From Winogradskyella sp. (GTDB lineage Bacteria; Bacteroidota; Bacteroidia; Flavobacteriales; Flavobacteriaceae): a DNA stretch of 54,532 nt. The notes below the pieces were generated by a model that saw nothing but the letters and a program-made list of their open reading frames with translations, was not told the DNA's origin and made no database searches. The position numbers and the translations under genes are program-made. Of this stretch, positions 20,283 to 28,542 are shown in pieces (the stretch's first letter is position 1; the number at the start of each line of letters is the position of its first letter). The stretch is taken from contig JAOEWO010000015.1 in NCBI GenBank assembly GCA_028383925.1, positions 1-54,532 of the forward strand, in the 5' to 3' direction.

Positions 20283-20979
20283 TTTCACGTTTTCCTGGTG
20301 GTCCTGGTAAGCGTTCTACTTTAAAACCTACTGCTTGCATAGCGCGTCTTACACTTCCTTTTGCAGAGTAGGTGACTAAAACTCCGTTATCTTTTAAAGC
20401 TTTATACATGGTAGTAAAAATTGCTTCTGTCCAAAGTTCGGGTTGTACACGTGCACCAAAAGCATCAAAATAAATGATATTAAACAGGTGATCTGCACTA
20501 ATATCTTTAAAGAATTTTTCTTGCTTTTCTAGTTGAAAATGTGGTGCTATTTTATGTTGTTTTTCCCAAGTGATACGATGCATGTTTTCAAAAACAGATG
20601 CATCTTGTTCTGAAATTAACTGCACGTAATTAAGTTGCTCAATTTCTTCTTGCTTTACTGGGTAAGCCTCTACACCCACATAATTTATGGCTTGTTTTAG
20701 TTTTTTTGATGCTATTAAAGTAAGAAATGCATTAAGGCCAGTACCAAAACCTATTTCTAAAATATTTATGGTAGTATTAGCACTTTTACTTTGCGCTGCC
20801 AAGCTGGTGTTTGTATTTTGAAGCTGTAAAATTTCTTCTGAATAAAAAAGCAAACCGTGTTTTAAAAATACATGGTTTGCTTCTTGTATAGCACCATGTA
20901 TGGAATGATATTGCTCATTCCATTCTTCTATTTGTATAGTTTTAGAACCATCTGATGTGGTTATAATGTTACGTTTCAT
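20242..20979 (-). CDS. mnmD: tRNA (mnm5s2U34)-methyltransferase MnmD
   Basis: The 245-residue SAM-dependent methyltransferase has motif I EIGFGTGLNAFLTL, the IIYFDAFGARVQPELW segment and LPGPPGKREMLRA near the end, the pattern of the methyltransferase half of MnmC (DUF752/MnmD). It methylates nm5U34 in tRNA. No oxidoreductase MnmC domain is fused, as is usual for Bacteroidota. The last 14 codons plus stop lie in a 42-bp tandem duplication; the C-terminal tail KHSTKEAS is probably not essential. Confidence 0.9.
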   Translation of the reverse strand: MKRNIITTSDGSKTIQIEEWNEQYHSIHGAIQEANHVFLKHGLLFYSEEILQLQNTNTSLAAQSKSANTTINILEIGFGTGLNAFLTLIASKKLKQAINYVGVEAYPVKQEEIEQLNYVQLISEQDASVFENMHRITWEKQHKIAPHFQLEKQEKFFKDISADHLFNIIYFDAFGARVQPELWTEAIFTTMYKALKDNGVLVTYSAKGSVRRAMQAVGFKVERLPGPPGKREMLRATKHSTKEAS

Positions 20980-21073
20980 GTGGTAAAAATTTATTCTGAT
21001 TAAATCTCACCACGTTTTAAAACTTAGTTTACGTTAAATAAACATGATTTACGACTGGCAAAATAACTCAATA

Positions 21074-21532
21074 TTATTGAATTAATAATTTTTTAATCTT
21101 AGGAATAGGACCAGTACATTCTGTTTTGTGACAACTTAGGCAATTAGTAATGGCGTTATTGAAGCGCGTTTTTAATTGCACATTAGAAAGTGTATCTGTT
21201 ATAGTCTGTTGAGATTCTATAAAAACATTAACAAAACTATTCCAAGCTTCCGTTCTGCCTTTTCCTTTTGTCATTTCTGCTGAGTGTAATGTCATTAAAT
21301 CTAACGGCATTTTAATAGGTGTTTCGCCAGCAATAATTTGTTGCTTTAGTTGCAAATTATAAGCATACATTGCCTTCATAAATCCGGCCATTTCTGAAGG
21401 CTCATACATTTGATATTCTACTTTTTTAACGACAGAATGGTCTACTTGCGTTTTTTTATTTTCACAGTTTAAAAAAAACAACAAACCTATTATGCAGATC
21501 GCAAAATGTTTATTCTTTAAGTAATACACCAT
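21074..21532 (-). CDS. lipoprotein with one heme-c motif
   Basis: Starting at the ATG at 21532 gives 152 residues with a hydrophobic export signal ending in a lipobox-like FLNC. Near the C-terminus is a single CxxCH heme attachment site (NCLSCHKTEC), preceded by helical sequence with the pattern of cytochrome c'-like or small periplasmic c-type cytochromes. The longer frame to 21610 places a lysine/glutamine-rich stretch before the signal and is less likely. It overlaps the 3' end of the DUF4920 gene by 23 bases in another frame, so the two are co-expressed. Redox partner unknown. Confidence 0.7.
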   Translation of the reverse strand: MVYYLKNKHFAICIIGLLFFLNCENKKTQVDHSVVKKVEYQMYEPSEMAGFMKAMYAYNLQLKQQIIAGETPIKMPLDLMTLHSAEMTKGKGRTEAWNSFVNVFIESQQTITDTLSNVQLKTRFNNAITNCLSCHKTECTGPIPKIKKLLIQ

Positions 21533-22025
21533 CTGCTTCAAAACGGTACTCAAATTTTGGTTCTGTAATTGCTTCAACTTCTTCTTTAGATTTACCAGCA
21601 TCTTCTGCATAATGTCTTAGTTCATCAACAGACGTCTCTGTAACAAAAGCTTTTCCGTTTATAACAACTTCACCTTCTGCATTTAATGGCATAAAAAAAC
21701 CATAATCTTTAAACTTTACCATAACTTGGTTTTCTCCATCCATGTCTAAAGTCATCCAACAGCCTTTTTTAGAACATACCTCTTTAATTTTTCCAGACAT
21801 TTTTGAGTTAATAGTATCACCAACTTTCATTGTTTTGTAGTGCACCATCATACGGTTTGGTGCTAAAGCATCTGCATCTGTAATATCCATGCCAAATGAG
21901 GCATAAGCGATATCTGTATTTAGTTTACCTTCTACCACAACTTCGTTATTTTCTGTTGTTGAAGTTTCATTTTTACAAGAAAAAAAAGCTAAACTAATGG
22001 CTAATAATAAAACTAAGTTCTTCAT
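21510..22025 (-). CDS. DUF4920 lipoprotein
   Basis: The 171 residues start with a lipoprotein signal (LAFFSCKNET, Cys17). The mature part contains VGDTINSKMSGKIKEVCSKK followed by GCWMTLDM and FKDYGFFMPLNAEGEVVING, which I recognise as DUF4920, a small OB-like domain of unknown function common in Bacteroidota. The two cysteines in VCSKKGCW could bind metal or form a disulfide. A perfect -7 box lies 34 bases upstream, divergent from ilvE. The heme-c lipoprotein gene overlaps its 3' end. Confidence 0.85.
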   Translation of the reverse strand: MKNLVLLLAISLAFFSCKNETSTTENNEVVVEGKLNTDIAYASFGMDITDADALAPNRMMVHYKTMKVGDTINSKMSGKIKEVCSKKGCWMTLDMDGENQVMVKFKDYGFFMPLNAEGEVVINGKAFVTETSVDELRHYAEDAGKSKEEVEAITEPKFEYRFEADGVLLKE

Positions 22026-22058
22026 TTTTATTTACTTTAAATTAATTTTTTCGTCTTA

Positions 22059-22066
22059 CAAATTTA
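22059..22066 (-). promoter_or_regulatory. -7 promoter box TAAATTTG for the DUF4920 gene
   Basis: Exact TAnnTTTG match on the minus strand in the 116-base divergent region shared with ilvE. Confidence 0.55.
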
Positions 22067-22111
22067 CATATTTTAAGATAATATTACCTTTTTTTAACGG
22101 TTATCATTGTG

Positions 22112-22119
22112 TATTTTTG
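22112..22119 (+). promoter_or_regulatory. -7 promoter box TATTTTTG for ilvE
   Basis: Exact TAnnTTTG match on the plus strand, 22 bases upstream of the ilvE start codon. Confidence 0.55.
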
Positions 22120-22141
22120 CAAAACATAATGAAACCATTTA

Positions 22142-23212
22142 ATGACTGAAATGAACTCTAACGAAATCGATATAGTAAAAGCGCAAACTTCTAAGATTAA
22201 CGACGTTGATTTTAGCAATCTTACCTTTGGTCGTGTGTTTAGCGATCACATGTTTTTTTGTGATTACGAAGATGGTAAATGGCAGACACCAAAAATAACG
22301 CCATACCAGGCTATGACTATAGATCCTTCGGCCAGGGTATTTCATTATGGACAGGCTGTTTTTGAAGGCATGAAAGCCTACAAAGATGAGGATGGCAAAA
22401 TATTTCTTTTTAGGCCAGAGCAAAATGCAGCAAGAATAAATGTTTCTTCTGCGCGATTGGCAATTCCTGAATTTCCTAAGGATTATTTTTTAAAAGGCTT
22501 AGAAGAATTATTAAAACTAGACAGTGAATGGATAAAACCAGGCTTAGGTAATTCGTTATATATACGTCCTTTTGTTATTGCAACAGAACCAGCAATTTCT
22601 GCATCGCCTGCAGATACGTACCGTTTTATGATTATCTGTTCGCCTGCTAAAGCGTATTACAACGAGCCTGTACGTGTCTTATTTGCAGAAAAATATAGCC
22701 GTTCTGCTGATGGTGGCGTTGGTTTTGCCAAAGCCGCTGGTAATTATGCAGCACAATTTTACCCAACAAGTTTAGCACAGAAAAAAGGGTTTCAGCAAAT
22801 TATTTGGACCGATGCTTCTACGCATCAGTACTTAGAAGAAGCTGGTACAATGAATATTTTCTTCAGAATTAATGATACCTTAATTACTGCTCCTAACAAC
22901 GATAGAATTTTAGACGGTATAACCCGTAAGAGCGTTATACAACTTGCAGATGATATGGGTATAAACTATGAGGTACGTCGCGTAAGTGTACAAGAAATTA
23001 AAGATGCTGTAAATGACGGAAGCTTAAAAGAAATTTTTGGCACAGGTACTGCGGCAGTTATAAGTCCGGTTTCTGCGTTTGAACATGGTGGTGACGTTTT
23101 TGAAATTCCATCTTTAGAAAATTCTTATGCCACACTTTTTAAAGAAAAGTTAATGCATATACAGCATAATTTAGCTGAAGATTTGCATGGCTGGAGACAC
23201 GAGGTAAAATAA
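22142..23212 (+). CDS. ilvE: branched-chain amino acid aminotransferase
   Basis: The 356-residue fold-type IV PLP enzyme shows FEGMKAYKDEDGKIFLFRPEQNAAR, the PLP lysine region GGVGFAKAAGNYAAQF and LEEAGTMNIFF with GTGTAAVISPV, matching the long bacterial/eukaryotic-like BCAT II subgroup (about 350 residues). It interconverts leucine, isoleucine and valine with their 2-oxo acids, using glutamate and 2-oxoglutarate. It is a single gene with a promoter box upstream and a bidirectional terminator right after it. Confidence 0.95.
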   Translation: MTEMNSNEIDIVKAQTSKINDVDFSNLTFGRVFSDHMFFCDYEDGKWQTPKITPYQAMTIDPSARVFHYGQAVFEGMKAYKDEDGKIFLFRPEQNAARINVSSARLAIPEFPKDYFLKGLEELLKLDSEWIKPGLGNSLYIRPFVIATEPAISASPADTYRFMIICSPAKAYYNEPVRVLFAEKYSRSADGGVGFAKAAGNYAAQFYPTSLAQKKGFQQIIWTDASTHQYLEEAGTMNIFFRINDTLITAPNNDRILDGITRKSVIQLADDMGINYEVRRVSVQEIKDAVNDGSLKEIFGTGTAAVISPVSAFEHGGDVFEIPSLENSYATLFKEKLMHIQHNLAEDLHGWRHEVK

Positions 23213-23231
23213 TTAGAGATTTAAAATATAT

Positions 23232-23258
23232 AAAAGCAGCCAAATAGGCTGCTTTTTT
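23232..23258. terminator. bidirectional terminator between ilvE and the MazG-like gene
   Basis: AAAAGCAGCC and GGCTGCTTTT form a perfect 10-bp stem around AAATA, with a T run on the plus strand and an A run on the left giving T on the minus strand. It lies 19 bases past ilvE and 2 bases from the stop of the converging gene. Confidence 0.92.
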
Positions 23259-23259
23259 G

Positions 23260-23646
23260 TTATGATTCTAATATCTCTTTTATATTAGGTTTAAAATAAT
23301 TAGGCCCTTTTAATACCTTACCATCTTCTCTATAAATTGGTTCTCCGTCGTCACCCAATTTACTCATATTACTTCGCTGAATTTCTTTAAAAACCTCTTC
23401 TATTTTATGTTGCATACCATGCTCTATAATAGTACCACAAAGTATATATAGCATATCACCTAAAGCATCTGCAACTTCAACCAAATCGTTAGCGTTTGCT
23501 GCTTCTAAGTATTCTTCATTCTCTTCGCGCATTAACTTATAACGCAACATATTTTTATCTAGACCTAAGTCTGCCTTTGGTGATTCTCTGTGTCCTATTT
23601 TAAAAGCTGTGTGAAATGCTTTTACTGCATTGATTTTATCTTGCAT
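23260..23646 (-). CDS. MazG-like NTP pyrophosphohydrolase
   Basis: A 128-residue all-alpha protein with the metal-binding layout of the MazG/PRA-PH superfamily: REENEEYLEA (EExxE) followed by EVADALGDMLYI (ExxD). Such enzymes hydrolyse nucleoside triphosphates to monophosphates, often as house-cleaning. The C-terminal part GDDGEPIYREDGKVLKGPNY is typical of the phosphoribosyl-ATP diphosphatase-like subgroup. Converges on ilvE. Confidence 0.85.
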   Translation of the reverse strand: MQDKINAVKAFHTAFKIGHRESPKADLGLDKNMLRYKLMREENEEYLEAANANDLVEVADALGDMLYILCGTIIEHGMQHKIEEVFKEIQRSNMSKLGDDGEPIYREDGKVLKGPNYFKPNIKEILES

Positions 23647-23676
23647 ATCTATTTAGTTTATTAGTGCACTAATTGT

Positions 23677-23684
23677 TATTTTTG
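23677..23684 (+). promoter_or_regulatory. -7 promoter box TATTTTTG
   Basis: Exact TAnnTTTG match, 15 bases before the ATG at 23700. It lies inside a longer alternative frame that would start at a TTG at 23673, and so argues for the ATG start. Confidence 0.55.
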
Positions 23685-23699
23685 CATAAAAATAAGGAG

Positions 23700-23885
23700 A
23701 TGTTTAGTAACGGTCAATTAATTTTTGGAATTTTATTTTTTATAGTTTTTGCTGTTATCATCGGTTTTCAGTACCGAAAAGATCTTCCGCTTCACAAAAA
23801 ACACTACAAAGGTACGCTTTGGGTACTACTAGCCTTTATTGGTTTTATAGGTATGATTGCTGCTGTTAAGTTTATTTTTATGTAA
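23700..23885 (+). CDS. small two-span membrane protein, unknown
   Basis: A 61-residue protein with two membrane helices (about 5-23 and 41-58) joined by a basic loop YRKDLPLHKKHYKGT. The ATG follows an AAGGAG stretch with almost no spacing and lies 15 bases after a perfect -7 box. Similar short proteins are widespread in flavobacteria as uncharacterised genes; I cannot give a function. Confidence 0.7.
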   Translation: MFSNGQLIFGILFFIVFAVIIGFQYRKDLPLHKKHYKGTLWVLLAFIGFIGMIAAVKFIFM

Positions 23886-23969
23886 ACGCTACAATTATTA
23901 TTACTTATTTATTTAACAGTTATGCTTTAGGAATTTGTTAAGCTGGAGTGTTATATATTAAAATACGCC

Positions 23970-24053
23970 ATGATAATTTTCTTTATAGTTGCGGTTTTAA
24001 TAATTATAAATGGGCTTTTACTAAAATTTAGCACAAACAAAAAGCAGCCCTAA
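23970..24053 (+). CDS. possible 27-residue single-span membrane peptide
   Basis: ATG at 23970 opens a short frame beginning MIIFFIVAVLIIINGLLLKF and ending STNKKQP: one hydrophobic helix with a positively charged end, like many real small membrane proteins. There is no strong ribosome binding site and the region is AT-rich, so chance is possible. Confidence 0.25.
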   Translation: MIIFFIVAVLIIINGLLLKFSTNKKQP

Positions 24054-24073
24054 ATTAATAGAACTGCCTTTTT
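24035..24073 (-). terminator. probable terminator of the M49 peptidase gene
   Basis: On the minus strand AAAAAGGCAG pairs with CTGCTTTTT (one bulged base) across a 16-base loop and ends in a T run. It lies 24 bases after the peptidase stop. Confidence 0.6.
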
Positions 24074-24096
24074 AAAATTTTAAAGTAATAGTACTC

Positions 24097-26112
24097 TTAA
24101 TTTACATTTGGTAAATGATTATACATTTTACTGTAATATAACATTTGCTCAGAATACCCTTTTGGTTGTGTTACTTTAATAGCAGTAATTTCACCAGCAT
24201 CATTAGTTTGTGGTACTAAAACCGGATTTACAAAACCACTATAAGGAGCAGCGGTAAATTGTTTGTTACGCTCTAATACCTCTGCATGAATAGCGTGGTC
24301 TACTTTTACACCATAACCTTCTACTAAGGCTTCAACAGCAGCATAATCACCTTCTGACTTTATACGTTGTGTTTCGCGTAATAATTGACCAAATAAAGCG
24401 TGTAACTTATCATAATCATTAATATTAAAGTAAGTTTTTCCGTCTCTAGTTACTTTTTCAATAACATTATCTTCTAAACCTTTTTCGTAAGCCCAAGCAG
24501 ATACCCACTGCCTGTTTCGCATGTGTGCTTCTTCAACATCATCACCTAAATTTAAACGAATTAATTGTGTCATTAATCCATTTCTAATGTAACCATCGTA
24601 AGCAGCCATTCCTATTTTCTTCCAGTCGCCAACCAATCCTAATTCTTGTAATTTAGAATCGTATAAGTAATATAGACCTACTAAATCTGCACGACCTTCT
24701 TCTAATGTAGATGCATAATTTTTTAACGTTTCTTTGGTCTCACCTACTCCAGGGTTTAACTGTCCAGAGGCATGCCCAACCACTTCATGTAACGCTGTGT
24801 GCAATTTATCTGCTAAGCCACCAAACTCTTCTTCTAACTTTAGCTCTTCCTCATCGTGTACAAACTCTTTTAATCTGCCCGAACTACCTGCATTACTATA
24901 AGCGTAAGTAATGTTACCTAAAGACACAGACTTACTTCCTATTTCTTTTCTAATCCAATTTGCATTAGGTAAGTTAACACCAATTGGCGTACTTGGCGAG
25001 GCATCACCAGCTTCACCTGCAACAGTTACCACTTTATAACTTACACCCACAACACTGTCTTTTTTATGAACTTCCATTAATGGAGAATTATCTTCAAACC
25101 ACTGTGCATTTTCAGATAATACAGCCATTTTTTGCGACATATCAAAATCATTGATTTGTACAATAGTTTCATAAGACCCTCTGTAACCTAATGGATCGTT
25201 ATAAACTTCTATAAAACTATTTATATAATCTACATTACCAGCAGTTGCAGCTGTCCAAGCCACATTATAATCATCCCACGTTTGCAGATCACCCGTTTTG
25301 TAATACTGAATTAATAAGGCAATAGCATCACCCTGCTCTTTGTTTTCTGCTACACCTTGGGCTTTTTCTAACCATTTTACAATCTCATCTATTGCTGCAC
25401 CGTAAAGGCCACCAGATTTATACACACGCTCTTTTAAAACTCCATCTTCTTTTACTAATTGAGAGTTTAAACCATAAGATAATGGACGTTCTGGATCTGG
25501 TGATTTTTTTGTTTTGTAAAAATTAATAACATCATCACTCGTTACGTTTGGACCGTAAAAGTTAACTGCAGATAAAGCCACATTATCAACTCCTTTTGCC
25601 TGATTTACTTTTTTAGCGTCTTCTTCATTAAACATAACATTGAAAGCAACACCATCTAATTTGGTATTGGTAGCTATCATTAACTCATTTAAATAATCTT
25701 TAGTAAACTCTGGTTTTAACTTATCGTTAGAATAATGGTGATGAATACCATTACTAAACCATATGCGTTTTAAATAGGTTTCAAAAGCCATCCAATTATC
25801 TGTAGTTTTATCACCACTATAATTTGAATATACATTTTCTAACGCTGTTCTTATCTTAAGGTTGTGTCTGTAATTTTGATCCCACATAATATCGCGACCA
25901 GCTAAACCTGCTTCAACTAAATAATAAACTAATTTTTGCTCTTTTAAGGTTAAATCGTCCCATCCTGGAATTTGGTAACGTAGAATTTTAATATCTGCAA
26001 ATTGCTCTACATTAAAACTAAATTCGGTTACCACATTATCTTTTACATCTTCTTTACAAGCCACAACAAGAAGGGCTACAAGAAAAATTTTTACTATTGA
26101 TTTTAATTTCAT
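24097..26112 (-). CDS. M49-family (dipeptidyl peptidase III-like) zinc peptidase lipoprotein
   Basis: The 671-residue protein has a lipoprotein signal with Cys19 (LLVVACKED). Near residue 441 is the six-residue zinc motif HEVVGH, the HExxxH form special to family M49, and about 30 residues later EEGRADLVGLYYL, the second zinc and catalytic glutamate motif. M49 enzymes remove dipeptides from peptide N-termini; the cytosolic eukaryotic form is DPP III, whereas this one is predicted to be membrane-anchored outside the cytoplasm. A -7 box lies 26 bases upstream. It is divergent from the SRPBCC gene. Confidence 0.88.
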   Translation of the reverse strand: MKLKSIVKIFLVALLVVACKEDVKDNVVTEFSFNVEQFADIKILRYQIPGWDDLTLKEQKLVYYLVEAGLAGRDIMWDQNYRHNLKIRTALENVYSNYSGDKTTDNWMAFETYLKRIWFSNGIHHHYSNDKLKPEFTKDYLNELMIATNTKLDGVAFNVMFNEEDAKKVNQAKGVDNVALSAVNFYGPNVTSDDVINFYKTKKSPDPERPLSYGLNSQLVKEDGVLKERVYKSGGLYGAAIDEIVKWLEKAQGVAENKEQGDAIALLIQYYKTGDLQTWDDYNVAWTAATAGNVDYINSFIEVYNDPLGYRGSYETIVQINDFDMSQKMAVLSENAQWFEDNSPLMEVHKKDSVVGVSYKVVTVAGEAGDASPSTPIGVNLPNANWIRKEIGSKSVSLGNITYAYSNAGSSGRLKEFVHDEEELKLEEEFGGLADKLHTALHEVVGHASGQLNPGVGETKETLKNYASTLEEGRADLVGLYYLYDSKLQELGLVGDWKKIGMAAYDGYIRNGLMTQLIRLNLGDDVEEAHMRNRQWVSAWAYEKGLEDNVIEKVTRDGKTYFNINDYDKLHALFGQLLRETQRIKSEGDYAAVEALVEGYGVKVDHAIHAEVLERNKQFTAAPYSGFVNPVLVPQTNDAGEITAIKVTQPKGYSEQMLYYSKMYNHLPNVN

Positions 26113-26137
26113 CGTGTTGATTTTAATTAGTTATATA

Positions 26138-26145
26138 CAAATGTA
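26138..26145 (-). promoter_or_regulatory. -7 promoter box TACATTTG for the M49 peptidase
   Basis: Exact TAnnTTTG match on the minus strand, 25 bases upstream of the start codon, in the 92-base divergent region. Confidence 0.5.
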
Positions 26146-26173
26146 ATATATATATCACATACCATAAAATTGC

Positions 26174-26181
26174 TATCTTTG
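26174..26181 (+). promoter_or_regulatory. -7 promoter box TATCTTTG for the SRPBCC-crcB unit
   Basis: Exact TAnnTTTG match on the plus strand, 23 bases upstream of the start codon at 26205. Confidence 0.55.
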
Positions 26182-26204
26182 AGTAAGAATTAAATTAAAT
26201 AGTA

Positions 26205-27224
26205 ATGAAATTTTTAAAATACATCTTATTATTGCTCCTTATAGCAATAATAGGATTTTCGATATATATAGCTGTACAACCTAATTCTTTTGAGGTAACT
26301 CGCACCAAAAACATAGATGCACCGCAAGCTGTAGTTTACAATAATGTTATAGATTTTAAAAATTGGGAATCTTGGTCTTACCTAATAGAAGACCAACCCG
26401 AAACCGTGATTATTTTAGCAAAAAAAACAAAAGGAATTAATGGATCTTATGCTTGGCAAAATAATAAAGGTAATGGGTCGATGACAACAGTTAAAACTAA
26501 CCTAAATACATCTATAACCCAAAAAATGCAATTTGGAGATCTACCAGAATCTGAGGTTAACTGGAATTTTAAAACTAATGAGGATGGATCTACCGAAGTT
26601 ACTTGGACTATTACTGGAAAAAATTTACCTTTTAAATTTAAAATGTTATCGGCTTTAATGGGTGGTATGGAAAAACAGATTGGACCACATTTTAAAAGCG
26701 GACTAACAAAACTAGATAGCGTCTTACAAGCAGAAATGAAAGTTTACACTATAAATGTAAAAGGCATTACTGCGCATAGTGGTGGCTATTATTTATACAA
26801 CTCAACATCTGGTAAATTTGACACCTATAAAGAAAACATGAAAGCCATGTTGCCAAAACTTGGTGCTTATGCACTTACGCATAATATTGTTAGGGCTGGC
26901 GCACCTTTTATTTTGTATCATAAATGGGATGAAGAAAATGATGCTGTGATTTTTTCTAGCTGTATACCTACAAATTCAAAAATTGTTTTAGACGAGCCCG
27001 ATATTTTAACTGGTAAATTAGAATCTTTTAAAGCAGTGAAAACGGTTTTAAAAGGTGATTACGCTAACCTTAAAGAAGCTTGGGAGACCACCATGACATA
27101 CATTACAGAAAATAATCTTGAAATGATTGAAGGAGGACAAATGTTAGAAACATACATTAATAACCCAACAGATAATCCTAATCCTGCAGATTGGATCACT
27201 GAAATTTTTGTGGCAATAAAATAA
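26205..27224 (+). CDS. membrane-anchored SRPBCC plus GyrI-like effector-binding protein
   Basis: The 339 residues have an N-terminal membrane helix (about 4-25), then a START/SRPBCC-type domain (about 28-168, with VTRTKNIDAPQAVVYNNVID and W.I.G...P.KF), then a GyrI-like/AraC effector-binding domain (about 175-339, with GDYANLKEAWETTMTYI and WITEIFVAIK). Both folds bind small hydrophobic ligands; there is no DNA-binding domain. The pairing in one chain is common in Bacteroidota but the ligand is unknown. Its stop codon directly abuts the crcB start (no gap). Confidence 0.82.
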   Translation: MKFLKYILLLLLIAIIGFSIYIAVQPNSFEVTRTKNIDAPQAVVYNNVIDFKNWESWSYLIEDQPETVIILAKKTKGINGSYAWQNNKGNGSMTTVKTNLNTSITQKMQFGDLPESEVNWNFKTNEDGSTEVTWTITGKNLPFKFKMLSALMGGMEKQIGPHFKSGLTKLDSVLQAEMKVYTINVKGITAHSGGYYLYNSTSGKFDTYKENMKAMLPKLGAYALTHNIVRAGAPFILYHKWDEENDAVIFSSCIPTNSKIVLDEPDILTGKLESFKAVKTVLKGDYANLKEAWETTMTYITENNLEMIEGGQMLETYINNPTDNPNPADWITEIFVAIK

Positions 27225-27593
27225 ATGAAACAATTACTACTCGTATTTATTGGTGGAGGCTTTGGTAGTGTTCTGCGCTTTGTTATCGGAAAATGGTTAA
27301 ATAATACTGAAAACGGTATACCCTATGGCACATTTGCGTCTAATATTTTAGGCAGCTTACTTATTGGTATTATATTAGGTTTGGCTGCTAAGAATGAAAC
27401 ACTTTCTCAAGGTCAAACATTATTATTAGCAACTGGCTTTTGTGGAGGATTTACCACGTTTTCTACCTTTGCTTATGAAAACCATGTTTTCTTAAAAACG
27501 GGCGATTTCACAAGCTTTGCACTTTATACTATTGCAAGTTTTGTAGTTGGCTTTTTAGCCGTGTTTTTGGGACTTTATTTGGTTAGAAGTTAG
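27225..27593 (+). CDS. crcB: fluoride channel CrcB/Fluc
   Basis: The 122-residue protein has four membrane helices and the Fluc signatures GGGFGSVLRFVIG and GFCGGFTTFSTFAYE, the latter holding the phenylalanine/threonine track for fluoride. Dual-topology dimers export F-. It starts immediately after the stop of the SRPBCC gene and has no promoter of its own in the junction. I see no fluoride riboswitch upstream. Confidence 0.95.
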   Translation: MKQLLLVFIGGGFGSVLRFVIGKWLNNTENGIPYGTFASNILGSLLIGIILGLAAKNETLSQGQTLLLATGFCGGFTTFSTFAYENHVFLKTGDFTSFALYTIASFVVGFLAVFLGLYLVRS

Positions 27594-27697
27594 TGTTTCT
27601 TATGCTTGAAACTTAAAAAAGCGACCAAAGCTAAAACGGATTACTCTTTTCTGTAAACTGTGAATGAAAAATTTAACTTAGGGATTGAATACTAAAA

Positions 27698-28309
27698 CTA
27701 TTTCTCATAATTTTTTATTCCGGCTTTAACTTCAATATCTAAATAATTAACTCTTGGTACAATTGGGCAAGAATACCGCTCGTTATATGCGCAATACGGA
27801 TTGTAAGCTTTATTAAAATCTACCTCTATAATATCTTCTTTAGGTATTCTTAAATCTATATAACGGCCACCTCCATAAGTTAAAGTGCCATTTGTGTTGT
27901 CTATAAAAGGTAAAAACAAGTAGTCTTCAAAACCTTCTGTCACCATTAATTCTTCACCTTGGTATACATTTAACTGAAATTGCTTTCCTTTTAATTCAAA
28001 ATATAAAATACCATAAATACGCTCTTTAGATAATTCATCTGTTGTGGTTTTCATTTTAAACCACTCACTATTTGGTGTTCTTTTTAATGTCGCTTTTACA
28101 ACAAAAGACGCATCAAAAGAAAAGAAATCTAAACCTTTAAAAGCTTTTAAGTCCTTTCGTTTTAATGGTGATTTTGAAGCATCTTTAAAATCTGAATTTT
28201 GCTTTTTTTGCCATTGAGTCTCTTCATTAAGCATCTGCTTACCTTGGCCACAACTGCATACAAAAGCAACTACAAAAGCAACTACAAAAAGTAAGAATAG
28301 ATTTTTCAT
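27698..28309 (-). CDS. DUF1684 lipoprotein
   Basis: From the ATG at 28309 the protein is 203 residues, with a lipoprotein signal ending VCSC. The C-terminal half carries the DUF1684 signature: GGGRYIDLRIP, then FNKAYNPYCAYNERYSCP with PRVNYLDIEVKAG. The function of DUF1684 is unknown. A frame extending to 28345 is rejected because a perfect -7 promoter box (28327) lies inside it. The signal peptide contains a 12-base direct repeat (VVAF twice). Confidence 0.88.
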   Translation of the reverse strand: MKNLFLLFVVAFVVAFVCSCGQGKQMLNEETQWQKKQNSDFKDASKSPLKRKDLKAFKGLDFFSFDASFVVKATLKRTPNSEWFKMKTTTDELSKERIYGILYFELKGKQFQLNVYQGEELMVTEGFEDYLFLPFIDNTNGTLTYGGGRYIDLRIPKEDIIEVDFNKAYNPYCAYNERYSCPIVPRVNYLDIEVKAGIKNYEK

Positions 28310-28326
28310 AACATTAAATTTGAAAA

Positions 28327-28334
28327 CAAAAATA
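28327..28334 (-). promoter_or_regulatory. -7 promoter box TATTTTTG for the DUF1684 gene
   Basis: Exact TAnnTTTG match on the minus strand, 17 bases upstream of the ATG at 28309; it decides the start codon. Confidence 0.55.
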
Positions 28335-28491
28335 CAACTTATCATATTTTATTGTAGTTTTATCCAAACAATAAGATATAATTAATGTTACAAGTCTTTA
28401 GATATAAAAAAACAACCTGTGTGATTTCTAAGAAACACATTCAGACCTATTATCTATTGTAACTATTCTCATATACTAGTAAGCACTATTT

Positions 28492-28521
28492 AAAAAGTCT
28501 GACGTTAACGTCGGACTTTTT
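28492..28521. terminator. terminator-like 30-bp palindrome without an upstream gene
   Basis: AAAAAGTCTGACGTT and AACGTCGGACTTTTT form a nearly perfect palindrome (one G-T wobble) ending in T, 21 bases before the MFS start. The gene to the left runs the other way, so on the plus strand it terminates nothing known. It could end a small RNA from 28346-28491, act as an attenuator, or be an operator. Confidence 0.6.
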
Positions 28522-28542
28522 ACGTTTATAACAACAACCAAA

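Noticed and set aside
28310..28345. 12-residue N-terminal extension of the DUF1684 protein
   Set aside because: It would place the promoter box inside the gene and bury the lipoprotein signal.
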